Shown: positions 1 to 12,741 of the stretch, piece by piece
Layout of the letters: each line of letters starts with the position of its first letter
Position numbering within the stretch: position 1 is the stretch's first letter
Assembly: GCA_023678885.1 (NCBI GenBank)
Contig: CM042986.1
Span: forward strand, 1,240,001 to 1,304,000
Source of the DNA: Pogostemon cablin
Taxonomy: Eukaryota > Streptophyta > Magnoliopsida > Lamiales > Lamiaceae
Direction: 5' to 3'
DNA length: 64,000 nucleotides
Notes under the pieces: generated by a model
What the model saw: the letters and a program-made list of their open reading frames with translations, nothing else
Databases searched by the model: none
What the model was told of the DNA's origin: nothing
Program-made: the position numbers and the translations under genes

Positions 1-1100
1 TCAGGACAAGTCGAGCTGGGGCAGAGCAGCGTCCAAAATTTGTCCAGTAAGCCAACTCGAGTTGCAAGACATAACTCGACTTGCAACTCGAGTCGAGTTA
101 GGTTCAGGGGATTGTCCAAGTTTCAGAGTCACACAACTCGACTTAACAGGCAGCAGTTCGAGATTGCAGTTCGAGTCGATCTGGATAAAAAACAGGAAAA
201 AGTCAGAAAATTTCAGAAACTTGTAGAAGGTTCCTAAGGGGTTTAAATACTCAATTAGTGCGAAAATTAGAGGGGGAAATCATTTTGGATCAATTTCCAC
301 ACACATTAAACACCACAATCACACACATTTATCTCCATCTCTTCCACCCTTCACTTCATCCATCAAATCCACTTGATCTTCCTCAATCCATCCATCCACC
401 AAATTTAAGAAAAAGAATTCATCAATGGTTGAAGATTTTTAGCATGTTAGAAGGAAGAAATATCATCTTCGAAAAAGGGAAGCTGGTCTACTTTTCAATT
501 GTTATTTTTCTTCATATTTTGGCTCAAATGGAGCAAGCCAATGAATGTATTAATTTGAACATGATGTATAGTGGTTAGTCCTATAGTAAAGCTAATCATA
601 TGAGATATGTAGGATTTGAGATGTTGAATTGAGTTAATTTTGGACTTCCTTTTATGATTAATGAATCATGTTTCATTTCAATACTTGTATGATTAAATTC
701 TCTATTCATATTGTTAGGATGATCATTCCAATATTATGATTAGTGGTTTAATTGAATCATATATTAAGATGAGCATGCATGTTAGTGTGAGGAGAGGTAA
801 GTCATGCTTTTCTTATGCTTAGAATATGCATAGGGGGACACTTAAGAAATTGAGTAAAAAGAACCAAACTTATGATCATAGTACCTCAAGGGAATTGAAA
901 GTAAGAACAATCCTAGAAGGCTTAGACTTGTCAAATAGTCGAGAACCTAATTGTCTTGACTATAGGGATTAGGGGTAAAAACGTGATTGCTTTTAGTCCA
1001 TAATTAATGAAATTCCATATTAAAAGTCATACATATCTAGCTAGTTTCTTAATCATGAGTATGATTAGTCTTGCTCTCTTCTTAAATACATTTTATCCAC
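1..1100 (+). repeat. Probable degraded LTR-retrotransposon sequence cut by the window edge
   Basis: The first 240 bases repeat CTCGAGTTGCAA/ACTCGACTT-like words. They are followed by a TATA-like TTTAAATA (about 242-249) and a C/A-rich leader, a layout seen in long plant Ty3-gypsy LTRs. No gag or pol reading frame and no clear termini are visible. The open frames here are short and look non-coding. The class is an inference. Confidence 0.3.
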
Positions 1101-1698
1101 ATTCTATTCATCTATATATATATATATATATAATATGAAACTTTTTTATAATTATTAATTTATACTTTTATTGGGATTTTAAGTATAATTTAAAGTTTTC
1201 TAGAAAAGTATTATCTTATTATTTAATTGATTGGTACCCAACTTTGAACTGGTCCCAAATTGGGACTGGACAAATTATTAATTTTATCAAGGTTATTAAT
1301 TTATCGAGTATTACTATGTTCTACTTTATTTCACTTATTAAAAGATTTTTTTTTTCCTATCATAGGTTTGGTATTTAGTAACTTGGGGATTCTAACTGGA
1401 CATCTTTGTGAATTTAGTGTAGCTGGCCCATATCTTAAGCATACACAAACAGAACGGGTCGGGTTTAAATAATTAACTAGATTTCCTAATTTCCAAAAAC
1501 TATAGTATGTAATAATCATTTGAGAATCTCGCATTAATTATAGTATTTACAGTTATTAGTCCGATTTAAAACACGTACGTAGTTTTTGTGAATAATAATA
1601 AAAACGAAGGTTCTTTCCTAGCTAAAATTATGAAATTTGTTGCATATATACTGCTATATAATAACGTAAACAAACATCAAGTGATCGATAATTCATAT

Positions 1699-2373
1699 TG
1701 TTGAAGAATGGTGTGTAAATCTTGATCCATCATGTGAACACAAGATGTTGCTATGAGGCTGAGGGAGTGAAGAATGTAATGGACGTAATGCATGAGTCAT
1801 ACACGTAGCATTAAACTCATTCTATCAGCTGCAAGTGAATGTATGCAAACAGTTGTGATCACATGTGAGGATTGGTTCAGTTTTGTTGTTGGTTGAGCTG
1901 TTATGAGTTTGTTAGTGATCATGTGCTCTTCAGTTGGTTAGTTATTAAGCACATGTGATGTGATCATTCTATTGGTGCAAGTGGCGATCGGTTATTGGTG
2001 AAGAAGATGCATAAATACACTACACAACATCACAGCAAACACATTATTCAAACTGCATCGTTTTTGTATTCTATCCGCAAGCTTAGCAGGGTGTTTAGAG
2101 CTTGGTTGAATTGCTGTCATCTTCTTCATGTATTACTTCAATCAATAAGAAAGTTTCTTTTCCTCCGAGTGGATGTAGATCATGAAGATCGAACCACTAT
2201 AATTCCCTTGTGCAGTCTTCCTTCCATTCTTTGTTTTTTCTTGCTGTTTTTATTCATTGAGTTAGTGTGTGTGTTTGATCAATTCTCCAACGAAGAAGCA
2301 ACGACTGAGAAGTTCGTGTGTGTGATCAAGTGTATTGTTTGAAGATCAATACAACAAGGAAAGTATCACAACA
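1699..2373 (+). mobile_element. Solo LTR, Copia-type, 675 bp
   Basis: The segment begins TGTTGAAG and ends TCACAACA, and is flanked on both sides by the 5-bp direct repeat CATAT (1694-1698 and 2374-2378). It contains a transcribed-LTR-like stretch with AATAAGAAAG near 2145. No internal domain follows, so this is a solo LTR left by LTR-LTR recombination. The 115-codon open frame inside it is not a recognisable protein. Confidence 0.75.
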
Positions 2374-2576
2374 CATATAATCATATCATATAAATTATAT
2401 AAATTACAGTATACATGTATTTTTATATATATATATATATGTGCGCGCGCGCACGCCAAAAAGAATCCGAAAGGAACTCCAATTGAATACAAGGGAGAGA
2501 ACTGAATCGTTTCCTTCTCCAACTCATCTACCTATATAATAGTAATTTCCTTATAATTTTGGGTGCTATATGTAAT

Positions 2577-3339
2577 TTAGAAAAATATAGGGGCAGGAGA
2601 TGGAGCATCCACAACGTACTCGGCAACCATTGGCCCAGGGGCGGCGCCACCGCTTCCGCCGCTGCTCAAAAGCTCCAACATCGCGCGGTGAGGATTCGTC
2701 CTCTGCTTCTCACACAGAGCAGGCAAATACACTCCTACAAACACAATTCAATAATCAAACAAAATCAATAAATTAATCGAAGAAGATAACGAATAATTAA
2801 TTAAGCGGAAGATTAATAATTTCGATTGTAGGAATTATGTACCTTCACCGGCGGCGAGGTTGAAATAGAGGTCGACGATGTTAGGGCAATTTTGGTAGCA
2901 GGCAGGGGAACAGAGGCGTGAGGTGAAGTCGGCGGTGAAGAAAGCGTCGGATGAAATTCCGACGAATCCACGGTCGACGCCGCAGGCATTAACACATTGA
3001 TCGGTCTCAATGTAGCCGTTGATTCTCTCCACCACTACCTCCGATGTCTTACACGTGTATTCGAGGCCGCCATTGTCGTTCTTAAAGTTCTCCAAAATGC
3101 ACCTCTTTCCCGACGACGCAATCGCGAACGCACAAAGGTTCGTCGGAAAATTCTCGCAGATCAATTCCGCTGAATTCAATAAAAACACCAATTAATCGAT
3201 TAATTAATCAAATTGCATGCATTAATTAGATGAATTTTTGCATGGAGGAGAGAGAGAGAGGGGGGAAATTCATACCTAGGGTTCCTTGGAGGAAGAGAGA
3301 GAAGAAGAGAATCAATGATAATTTCGTTGGAGAAACCAT
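2577..3339 (-). CDS. PAR1-family (photoassimilate-responsive) small secreted cysteine-rich protein
   Basis: Three exons on the minus strand: 3339-3276, 3169-2843 and 2734-2577, giving 182 residues, the usual size of this plant family. The start ATG at 3339 opens a hydrophobic signal peptide (about residues 1-21, rich in L/F/I) ending GTLG, followed by AELICENFPTNLCAF. All junctions are GT-AG and keep frame. Further family hallmarks are ASSGKRC, ACYQNCPNIVDLYFNLAAGEG and the C-terminal YLPALCEKQRTNPHRAM. At least ten cysteines suggest a disulphide-bonded extracellular protein. Members were named for induction by sugars or viral infection in tobacco, but their biochemical role is unknown. The tail is a Gly/Ser/Ala/Pro-rich extension ending PSPAPIFF. 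The family call is firm; function is not inferred. Confidence 0.9.
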
Positions 3340-5205
3340 TCTTTCCTTTAGATGTTGGTTTTCTTTTTCCTTCTTCTTGGCTTTTCGTGTTTGGTTCAAA
3401 TGCAAAATGGGGAGCCTCTATATATAGGTTAGGCGATAGGGGGACTAATTTCTAAGAAATTTAAATATTTTGATATTTTTATTAGAAATTTATTATTTTT
3501 TTATTTATTATTTAGTTTGACAATTCTAAACTAGATTGTTGTGGGAAGTTTAGAGTCATATTAAACAACAAAAAGGACCCACGCGTTAATTTCTAAGTTA
3601 AATTAATTCATTTGTTTTGTGGTTTTTCTGCGTTTTCTTATAATTTTAGAATGTATATATTAATAATAGTTGAATTTTACTCGCTTTTAATTTGTTTCAC
3701 ATCTCACATTGACGCCTAACATTTGTTGATGCATATTAGAAATTTCTGACATATGGAAGCTTCAGCGTTTTCATTGATATCTTTCAAAAATTAAAAATAA
3801 GTAACAAAACTACATATATTAAAAATAGAAAAAGAAATAAAAAGTGTTCTTAAGTCTATTGACGTGGTCTAACCTATAGATAATGTTAATATTCAAATTC
3901 ATGTAATATTTGTCCGAGTATATTAAATTTCTATGTTTCAAACTTATATACGCATGAGTGCATAAAATCGTTTAATTATACTATTAATACTTTAATTATG
4001 AGATCATTTTTATTTTATTATTTTTCATTTATATTACAAATGATACAATATAGTAGTAGGTTTTACTATTCATCCATGTTATAACATGTTCATAGAATAA
4101 TTCACTATAAGTCTATAATCACTTCTTATCAATTATATTTTATTTTTAATTAATATATTATCACATTTATCTAATAATATAGCATAGAAAAGGTTAATGA
4201 AAAATATTAAAATTGTTTATGTATAAAGATTCATTATTATAACAATAAATGTACTCCGAATCACACGTCTATATACATATACTTCCCTAGATTTACTTAT
4301 CTTATATAGTTTGTAGATTTATTTATTCAAGAATTAAGTTTATATATTGATTGCATTTATTGTTATGATAATGAATCTTTAATCAATAATCTAAAACTTG
4401 ATGCTATTGTTTATTAACAAGCTAGATTTTCTTAAATAGATAATTAAGTTAGCTAGGGGCCAAGGGGGTATAAGAAAAATAATATATAGTATTATAAGAT
4501 ATATGCTTCTACGCAAATAATTGGATTAGACGCTGATTTACTAATACTTTGTAATATATAAAAAATTATTTTTTAAAGAAATAAAAAATTTCTCTTTTAA
4601 ATAAAAAAATAGTATTTTAAGTAATTTATTTATAATAATGATGATTCGAGTTCATGTAGACTCACGTCTTTTGGTAGAGTAAAATAAATTAGTTATCTAG
4701 AAAAATAGAAAGAGAATAATAATTGTCAATTTCATTATGCTTTCTTGACCGTGGAAGTTTGTTGTTTCAAATGACACAACGATGACTGAAAACCAATTCC
4801 AAATATTCTGACAGTAGATAATTAAGAGTGTGTTTCATGTTTAACTTTTTATTACCTCCATTAACGGATTAATTAGTTAATTAATTGATTGTGTCACACT
4901 ATGCGAATGACGTAATGTCAATATTAATGCCTAACTTCTAATGACCAACTATTTTACAAGACACGTGTCGGGCCCGATTGGCTAACCGAGAGCCGCCCTG
5001 ATTCATCTCGCCGCAACCCTCGGGTTGGATTATGGCTTCAATATTTCTATTTTTATAATTTATTATAGTTAAAAAAGTTATTGAAGAGACTATTATTTTT
5101 ATTTGACGATTATCACATTATTTGATATAATAATTTTCTACGAGAAAACAAATGTAACATGAGTTTATTATGGGTACACTATATTAAAAGGTATACAATT
5201 TAATA
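3340..5205. other. Intergenic, AT-rich, no gene seen
   Basis: Contains the PAR1 upstream region (GA-rich and TATATATA near 3420) followed by AT-rich DNA without coding signals. A short GC-richer patch near 4960-5030 has no open frame of note. Confidence 0.5.
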
Positions 5206-5547
5206 GGTAAATATCAAAATTGGTCATGTAAGTATGTCATTTTTCAACTTTAGTCATTTTTATTTTGCAATTCTCAACTTTGGTCCTTTTTTGTCCACTT
5301 TTAGTCCAAATTTAGTCTTTTTTGTTCAAATTTAATCTTTTATGTTTAAAAAAGTCCAAAAATGGTCCAAAAGTGTATACATAAAAGACTAAAAGTGGAC
5401 AAAAAAAGACCAAATTTTGAGAAAGGACCAAAACTGGACCAAAATGACTAAAAGTGGACAAAAAATGACCAAAATTGAGAATTGCAAAAGAAAAATGACT
5501 AAAGTTGGAAAATGTCATGCTTACAGGACTAATTTTGATATTTACCC
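5206..5547. mobile_element. Mutator-like MITE forming a long hairpin
   Basis: The two halves are near-complete inverted complements: GGTAAATATCAAAATTGGTC at the left and GACTAATTTTGATATTTACC at the right. The flanks CAATTTAATA and CAATTTAACA (one mismatch) look like a 9-10 bp target duplication, as Mutator-like elements make. The 68- and 81-codon open frames inside are by-products of the palindrome. Confidence 0.65.
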
Positions 5548-6927
5548 CAATTTAACACAAAATTTTAAAGGCGTACAAAATGTGGTCCGTGCGCCCAAAT
5601 GCACAGAACTTTTTGCCTTTTATTTTAGTAAATTAATCTTTCAATACACTTTATTTGTTTGAATATTATTATCTTATCTAACATATAAAATAGAGTGTAT
5701 ATTGGGTGCATCGGGTGAGAGGGTGCACCCATATGTGTATGCCTTTTTATTCTATTTTGTATGCATATTATTCTATTTTGTATACGTGTTTTGTAATAAT
5801 TGTATATTTTTTTCATATTAAGTTTTCATTAAAAAAACTAACATCCATATGTGTATAACTTTTAATTGGATATTATATACAATTTTTCATTAAAAAAATT
5901 AACAATTAAATTGTATACATTTTTACTCTTAATTATATATGTTTTTGTTTATATTTGTATATGGATGCACCATATCTTTAGATGCACCTGAGTGCACACT
6001 ATAAATAGCCTATATAAAATATATTTTACTTAAAGATATCACATTATCATAAGATTTTTTAGTTTATTTAAAAAAGGTGAGATTTATGTAAAATTAACTT
6101 CATGTATGCATCATGAATGGAATATATGTATAGATTGTTGGTTCGGATTATGATGAAGATAATTGACGGTTCAGATTTCATATTAAATTTTCTCATTTGT
6201 AATTTAATGTAGAGTTTGGACATTCCACACATCCAATTGACTAACGTTATTTAATTGCACCAACAAGCCACCACCTAATCGCTGGCAATTATTTTTTGGA
6301 ATTCAAGAACGTATGATTATTGACCTTTCATGCTCTATTAATCCCTCTCGAATATAACTAAATTTCACAAATAAGCAATCATCTTAATTTAATTTAACAC
6401 TAATGAATATTCATTATTATGATAGAATTATGTACCAATTTATTACTCCTACTTTGTTATTCTCTTTATCATTTGTTTATCCAGATTTTCTATGTCATTT
6501 TGGTGTAATATCTTTTGTACCACTATTAAATAGATGATATGTAAGAGAGATGGAGAAACTATCTAAGAAGGAAAGTATAAACCCTGAGAACTCAAAATAG
6601 ACCAAAGTGGAAGAAAATTGAGAAATTACGTTAGTATCATAATCTTATTTACAAATCCTAATATTACTTACATTTGATGTACCCTCTTTTATATTTCTGC
6701 CATCATGAAAATAGGTTATAGACATGCAAAAACTCCCAGATTTAGGTATTTGGACGCTCAAATGTATACGTGACAGGGAAGTTTAAATCAAAATTAAAAT
6801 TGTATACAAATTTGATCTACGGGTAGCAAAACCACTTAAAAATAAGCCAGCGGAGACAAGTTAAATAAGAAGAAAAGTAATAATATTTTGAGTAGAATTC
6901 TTATTGGCAGATATAAGAATTAAAATT

Positions 6928-6987
6928 CAACGAATATTAACCAGCAAATGTAATTAAAACCCAACGAATATTAACCAGCAAATGTAA
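6928..6987 (+). repeat. Tandem duplication, period 34 bp
   Basis: CAACGAATATTAACCAGCAA occurs at 6928 and again at 6962, with nearly identical following sequence. Confidence 0.8.
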
Positions 6988-7140
6988 GAGAGATTGAGAT
7001 ACTATACACTAAAAAGAAAAGCATAAACTTGATGACATTAGTTAAGTTCTGCCCCCGCTTACGTGATAATCAAATAATAAGTGAGACAAGAAATGATATA
7101 CAAAAAATAACTCAGGTTATCTGTGTGTTAAATCATGAGA

Positions 7141-7232
7141 TATATTAAATTAAACTAATAAATTACTTACATAATTCATTTTTTCATATATTAAATTAAA
7201 CTAATAAATTACTTACATAATTCATTTTTTCA
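7141..7232 (+). repeat. Perfect 46-bp tandem duplication
   Basis: The 46 bases from 7141 (TATATTAAATTAAACTAATA...) are repeated exactly from 7187 to 7232. The identity implies a recent event, about 420 bp upstream of the first FBPase start. Confidence 0.85.
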
Positions 7233-7351
7233 TCTACTTTTTTTTTTTAAGACTGACTGAGCATATTCTCTAAAATATACTTGGGCTCCTTTTTTTTCTT
7301 TTATTTTTAAGGATATAGGTCTAAGACTACTTTAGCTAGGTCTCATAATTG

Positions 7352-7396
7352 GGCCCAGTAAAGAATATTGGGCCAAAGCATTAGGCCCATTCCACA
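7352..7396 (+). promoter_or_regulatory. Cluster of TGGGCY (site II) motifs upstream of FBPase
   Basis: TTGGGCCC, TTGGGCC and AGGCCCA lie within 45 bp, about 260-300 bp before the ATG at 7652. A GATAAG I-box followed by CCCACGTCA lies at about 7443-7461. Site II motifs bind TCP factors and I-boxes are frequent in light-regulated photosynthetic genes. The role here is inferred from motif content only. Confidence 0.35.
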
Positions 7397-7651
7397 ATAT
7401 TCGAATTTCAACTCAAGACCACAACACATAGGTTTCGGGCCGGATAAGTGGGACCCACGTCAACAGAAGTAAACCGTTACCAGCCTTTCAATTCCTACCA
7501 AAAATCTTAAATTCGAACAATCAAGAAAAATGAGAGGCGATCAAAGTCAGACAACAGCAATCCCATATTGAGAGCTCCAATCCAAAATCATAAACTGAAA
7601 ACAAAAAATAATCTTAAATAATTCAAAAAAAAAAAAAGAAAAAAAACAACC

Positions 7652-9562
7652 ATGGTTGCTGCTGCTACAGCCACAACAACAGCATCCCATATTCTGTTTT
7701 CCAGCTCCCAATCCATCTCCCGTTTCTCCCCTTTCCAAACACACTCACCATGCTCCAACTCCGCCGCCTCCAGGAGGAGGCGGCTGGCGGTGGGAGGCGG
7801 CGGAGCACGGTGCATGGCGGTGGCAGCGGAGGGGGCGGAGACGGTTAAGAAGAAGAAGAGTGGGTACGAGATTGAGACACTGACAAACTGGCTGTTGAAG
7901 CAAGAACAGGCTGGCACTATCGATGCAGAGCTAACCATAGTTATATCGAGCATTTCCATGGCGTGTAAACAAATAGCTTCGTTGGTCCAAAGGGCTAGTA
8001 TTTCTAACCTTACTGGTATTCAGGGTGCTGTTAATGTGCAAGGAGAAGATCAGAAGAAGCTTGATGTTGTCTCCAATGAGGTTCGATGTTAAATTAATGA
8101 GTTAGTCTTGTGTGAACCGAATTTACGACCTTGTGGTCCCCCTTTAATTTAAACTCTAACAATACATATGTTATAATAGGATTATAAGAGGACCACAAAG
8201 TTTATAATGTGAACACAATTTACATAAGTGTTTGCCTAAATTAATGGGGCTTAAAGTTGAATCGAATTTCAAGGATTTGAACTCCATGTGGATGCATTTA
8301 GTTAGATTGTTGTTGACATGAGAATTTGTGGATTTTAGGTGTTTTCGAATTGTTTGAGGTCAAGTGGGAGGACAGGGATCATAGCTTCGGAGGAGGAGGA
8401 TGTTCCGGTGGCAGTGGAGGAGAGTTATTCGGGCAACTACATTGTTGTGTTCGACCCTCTTGATGGATCATCCAATATTGATGCAGCTGTTTCCACTGGT
8501 TCCATCTTTGGAATCTACAGCCCTAATGATGAGTGCTTTGCTGATGTTGAAGATGATACTACTGTAATGAAATCTTCACTCTTTCACTTCAAATCTTGTT
8601 ATCAATATTAACATGAACCCTTTTTTGTTAAGAAACTTGATGAATGAAAAGATTCACTAGGCTATACTCCCTCCATCTCAGAAAACACTTCTTGTCTACT
8701 ATCCCATGTTGTTTAAGTAATGGTATGTTTGTGTGAAAAAAGAGTGGCAAATTTGAAAATAAAATAATCTTTTAGGTTGTTGAATAAAGTGATGTTTACT
8801 GTTTTGGGGTGAGAAGGGTTCCGAGTGACGGAGGGAGTAGTTATTTTTATGCATTCTTGGGGGGTTTAAGTGGTGTAGAATTAATTTGAACAAGACAATG
8901 GTGTTTTTCAGCTCGACAACGTGACACAGAGGTGTGTTGTAAACGTTTGCCAGCCGGGGAGCAACCTTCTAGCAGCAGGGTACTGCATGTACTCGAGCTC
9001 AGTGATATTCGTGGTGACATTAGGCACGGGTGTGTACGCCTTCACATTAGACCCCATGTTTGGAGAGTTTGTTCTTACACAAGAAAAGATCCAGATACCT
9101 AAGGCCGGGAAGATCTACGCCTTCAACGAAGGCAACTACCAACTGTGGGACGACAAGCTGAAGAAGTACATCGATGATCTTAAGGATCCGGGGCCTAGTG
9201 GGAAGCCTTACTCGGCTCGTTACATTGGGAGTTTGGTTGGCGACTTCCATCGAACTCTGTTGTATGGTGGGATCTATGGGTATCCAAGGGACAAGAAGAG
9301 TAAGAATGGGAAGTTGAGGTTGTTGTATGAGTGTGCTCCAATGAGCTTCATTGTTGAACAAGCTGGTGGAAAAGGCTCTGATGGATATCAAAGAGTTCTT
9401 GATATTCAACCTACAGAGGTTTGTATGTTTATATCTTTTTTGATGAAATTGGATTTGATTGTAATCTTTTTGTGTGTATTTTTTGGGCAGATACATCAGA
9501 GAGTTCCATTGTACATTGGAAGTGTGGAAGAGGTGGAGAAATTAGAGAAATATTTAGCTTAG
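7652..9562 (+). CDS. CFBP1: Chloroplast fructose-1,6-bisphosphatase, redox-regulated type
   Basis: Four exons, 7652-8080, 8339-8563, 8912-9418 and 9491-9562, all phase 0, encode 410 residues. The enzyme hydrolyses fructose-1,6-bisphosphate to fructose-6-phosphate in the Calvin cycle in the stroma. Residues 1 to about 60 form a Ser/Ala/Arg-rich transit peptide. Metal-binding SEEED lies near 160-164 and [11 protein letters not shown] has Asp182 and Asp185. The substrate region ARYIGS...[18 protein letters not shown] keeps Tyr342, Lys352 and metal ligand Glu358 (equivalent to pig Tyr264, Lys274, Glu280). Cys209, Cys226 and Cys231 (NDEC...QRCVVNVC) correspond to the thioredoxin-f-regulated trio of the plastid enzyme. 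The ending [12 protein letters not shown] is typical of the family. Intron 2 carries a Stowaway MITE. A paralogue lies 16 kb downstream in the same orientation. Confidence 0.96.
8667..8837. mobile_element. Stowaway-type MITE in FBPase intron 2
   Basis: Begins CTCCCTCCATCTCAG and ends GACGGAGGGAG, with TA duplicated on both sides (8665-8666 and 8838-8839). It occupies about half of the 348-bp intron 8564-8911. Confidence 0.8.
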
Positions 9563-9818
9563 CAACTTATCAATATTCTTGTTGTTGATTCATTTCTCAA
9601 CAAGTTAATTTGTATTGGAAAATCTTGTAAATTTTTGGGAAGGAAGCCATGATAAGTTACACTAATTTTTGATCCATGTATATTGCTAGTACTTAGTATA
9701 ACAATTACTCTAAAATGTGACGTGCCCATGAAATGAAAATATAATTATATGATTGTAAATAAAGATTAATAGATTATGCTTGAAAATCGTTAGTACTGAG
9801 AAACTAGATTAGGATCTT

Positions 9819-10000
9819 GGATTTTCTGTAACATTTTGGTGTTACATCTCCTATTATATGGGTTAGATAAGTGACACTGAGGTAAAATCTCAACTTTTCC
9901 TCTTAGGGTTGATTGTTAAGGTACAAATTAGTTTACTACGTTTCAATCATCTAACGATTTGTAACAGGAGATGTAATACCAAAATATAACAGGAGAATCC
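9819..10000. mobile_element. Hairpin MITE just 3' of the first FBPase
   Basis: GGATTTTCTGTAACATTTTG at the left end matches the reverse complement of the right end (GGATTCTCCTGTTATATTTT), giving imperfect terminal inverted repeats of about 35 bp. The transposon superfamily is uncertain. Confidence 0.55.
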
Positions 10001-10322
10001 AACTTCCAAAGCATATGTTTTTAACATGAATTGGATGTGTAACTGAAGTAAGACATTGTGTTTTTCTTGAAAGAGCAACCAAAAGGCAATCTTTTTCCAA
10101 GAATATAGTATATGCTAATTTAAATTAATTATCCAATCTATAAACTAACTTAAAAAAATCGTGACAGATTTGTATGGAATCGATTTCAATATTACTCCTA
10201 TTATTATAAATAACAACAATTATCTCTATTTATGACAAATTGTTACGATGGACAATAAGATAAAGAGAAAAAGAAAAAAAACAACATTCATTCCCTTTCC
10301 TCATAATTATTTGAAAATATAT

Positions 10323-10534
10323 TCCCTCCGTCCCGGGCAAACAACACTATTTGCTTTTTGCACGTAGATTAAGGAGTGTTATTATTTTATGTAAAGTGGT
10401 TAAGTGTATTAGAGAGATATGATGGGTAGTGATGAACCATTAGTGGACTCTTTTTACTAAAAGAGGAAAATGATGCAATTTGGACGGGGCATCCAATATA
10501 GTAAAATGGTGCTATTTGGACAGGACGGAGGGAG
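10323..10534. mobile_element. Stowaway-type MITE
   Basis: TTCCCTCCGTCC at the left and GGACGGAGGGAG at the right, followed by TA. The interior (CACGTAGATTAAGGAG, GAGAGATATGATGGGTAG) matches the element at 54000-55255, so both belong to one family. Confidence 0.75.
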
Positions 10535-10955
10535 TATGAAAATAATTAATTTCATTTTCCGATAAGGTGATTAATTTGTCTTTCTTCAGTTTGCACCTCT
10601 CTTCCAAATTGGAGATCAAGAAGGTATTACTCCCTCCATTCCAATACAATTTTCACACCTCCTTAAAAGGAGGTGTAAAAACTATGGAACGAAAGTGTAG
10701 TTTTTAAGGAAATTGTGGTATTTTTTTATAATAATAAAATAAAGTATTTTGAGTGTATTGAATATGGTTTTTTTTTTTAAGTAAATAAATTGTATTGAGA
10801 TAATTGTGAGCTTTTGCTGTTTTTTTTGGAGCGTTTAAACTCTAATGGAACGAGAAAAAAAAAAAAGGTGTGCAGACCACTAGACACAAGGTTAAATCTG
10901 GTACACTATTTTTATTTAGGATGGAGGTTTTTTTATAAATACATTGATTTTTATA

Positions 10956-11287
10956 GGGATAAATATCAATTTGGTCTCATAACTATTCTCATGGTCCTTT
11001 TTAATCATAAAAAAGATAAGTTTGCCAAATTAATCTTACCGATGAAGAAATAGAGCCAAATACGTCATATTTTCATCATAAAATAGTGACATCGTTGAAA
11101 AATGGCACGTGATTGTCACGTGATGGCCGGAATTTTCTGGATTTTTCGGCGATGTCACTATTTTCCGGCAAAAATAGGACATATTTACCCCTATTTCTTC
11201 ACCGGTGGGACTAATTTGGCAAATTTATCTTTTTTGGGACTAAAAATTATCATAAAAAGGCTATGGGACCAAATCGGTATTTACCCT
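10956..11287. mobile_element. Mutator-like MITE with 9-bp target duplication
   Basis: Starts GGGATAAATATCAATTTGGT and ends ACCAAATCGGTATTTACCCT, flanked by ATTTTTATA at 10947-10955 and 11288-11296. The interior holds CACGTGATTGTCACGTGA and paired GTCTCATAAC/GCTATGGGAC words shared with the nested elements at 54-55 kb. Open frames of 79-94 codons here are not genes. Confidence 0.7.
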
Positions 11288-11781
11288 ATTTTTATAGCAC
11301 TTTACACATATGGTGATTTTGAGAGGAAGTATCTCTCAGCAATTTTTCAAGTTCATGATTTCAAACCCCCACTCTATTCGGAGTAATGTATTCATAATAT
11401 TTCATTCGAGAAAAGGGCATTTCTCATATAATTCTATGTGTTTTGAGTATATGAGTATAAGGTTATCAATCTCATGTCATCACAAATCTATAAAATTGTA
11501 TAATGTTATAGTTACCTGCCTAATTTTGCAGGTGCTCAATGCAAAGGTACTTTTAAGGGGAATGTATTTGTTTTAAGTTTAGCTATCGCTGCGAGGTATT
11601 TTGGTATTTTTCCATCACATTGATTTGCATCAATGTAAAATAATATCATCGTTGTTTGTTTGCGAAGTTGAATTTTATATTTTCATTTAATATAAATTGT
11701 TCATGGCTCCTCCATTCATCAATAATAAAGATGGGAATAATTCAGTTTTATAAGTGGGTATGTACTTTTCGAATTCTATGT

Positions 11782-11980
11782 TTGTGTATTTCTAAATGAA
11801 CTTAATTCTTCCGCTTTGAATCTTGTGTATTTCTAAATCAACTCAATTCTTTCACTTTGAATCTCTTTGAAGGGATGTATTTACTTCTTTCTAGAATATA
11901 CGATCATTAGGTTAGCAAATATACAAATTACATGTATTTTACTTCTTTCTAGAATATACGATCATTGAGTTAGCAAATAT
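11782..11980 (+). repeat. Two adjacent imperfect tandem duplications
   Basis: TTGTGTATTTCTAAAT... is repeated at 11782 and 11823 (period about 41). ACTTCTTTCTAGAATATACG... is repeated near 11884 and 11941 (period about 57). Confidence 0.7.
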
Positions 11981-12741
11981 AAAAATACTAGTATATTATC
12001 GAGTGTTATGCAAAATATAAAATTTTATTTAATAATATAAGTATATTTATAAGTTCATAATTAAATATGCACATGATATTGTATATATTGAAATATAAAA
12101 GTATAAAAATTAGTATTTCTCATCAGTATTTGAATATGTTTTTTATTTTTAATTTTATAAACAATATTATTATTATATATTTTTATTCTATTATTTGTAG
12201 AGATGTTAATGGGCTAGATCGGGTCGGATAGTTAACTAATATGACCCAATGTATTCTTAAATTAATCGTCACGTGCTCCGTACGGATCTACGGATCTTAT
12301 TATATAGCTCCAATCCCAAATCTGTACAGGGCGGGTCCATCCCTTTTTTCTTTTGGGACTTCGTTTTTTTTTTTAATACATGGATATTCTAACTTACCAT
12401 CTTAGTTATAATTAGTAATTAGAGAGAAAATTAATTGTTGTCGGACTCCATCTTCCCTTATATTCCTAAACACCTTTAAGCCCAAAAATATGCTCATTTA
12501 TTGTGCATCGGTGAGTAAATTTGCAGTGTTTGATAAATTTAAAGTTGGATAGTAAATGAACACTTTCCCCATTTATGAGTATGATTTAATTTTTTATTTA
12601 AAAAAAATTACTTTGTTTAATGATTTTTTTTAAATGGTGTACCCCACCATTAGGGGCTCCATCGCCATTGCCTTGAGAATTGGTGGAAAAAGTTCAATTC
12701 AATGTTTAATGATTTTTTTACACACGACATTAAGTAACTAA

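Larger units (their letters stand above)
5548..7351. other. Intergenic, no gene seen
   Basis: AT-rich DNA. The only structures noted are two local tandem duplications, a 34-bp period at 6928-6987 and a 46-bp period at 7141-7232. A TGCACC/GGTGCA-bounded stretch near 5705-5990 may be another small element. Confidence 0.4.

Noticed and set aside
1995..2342. 115-codon open frame as a gene
   Set aside because: It lies wholly within the solo LTR at 1699-2373 and shows no protein motifs.
5312..5662. Open frames on both strands around 5.3-5.7 kb
   Set aside because: They arise from the palindromic MITE at 5206-5547 and are low-complexity.
7652..8092. Taking the first FBPase exon as ending at the in-frame stop near 8092
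   Set aside because: The donor GAG/GTTCG at 8080 joins to GTGTTTTCGAAT at 8339 and restores the family sequence NEVFSNCLR; reading on is intronic.
9047..9496. 149-codon minus-strand frame
   Set aside because: It is antisense to the conserved FBPase exon 8912-9418; the plus-strand protein explains the sequence.
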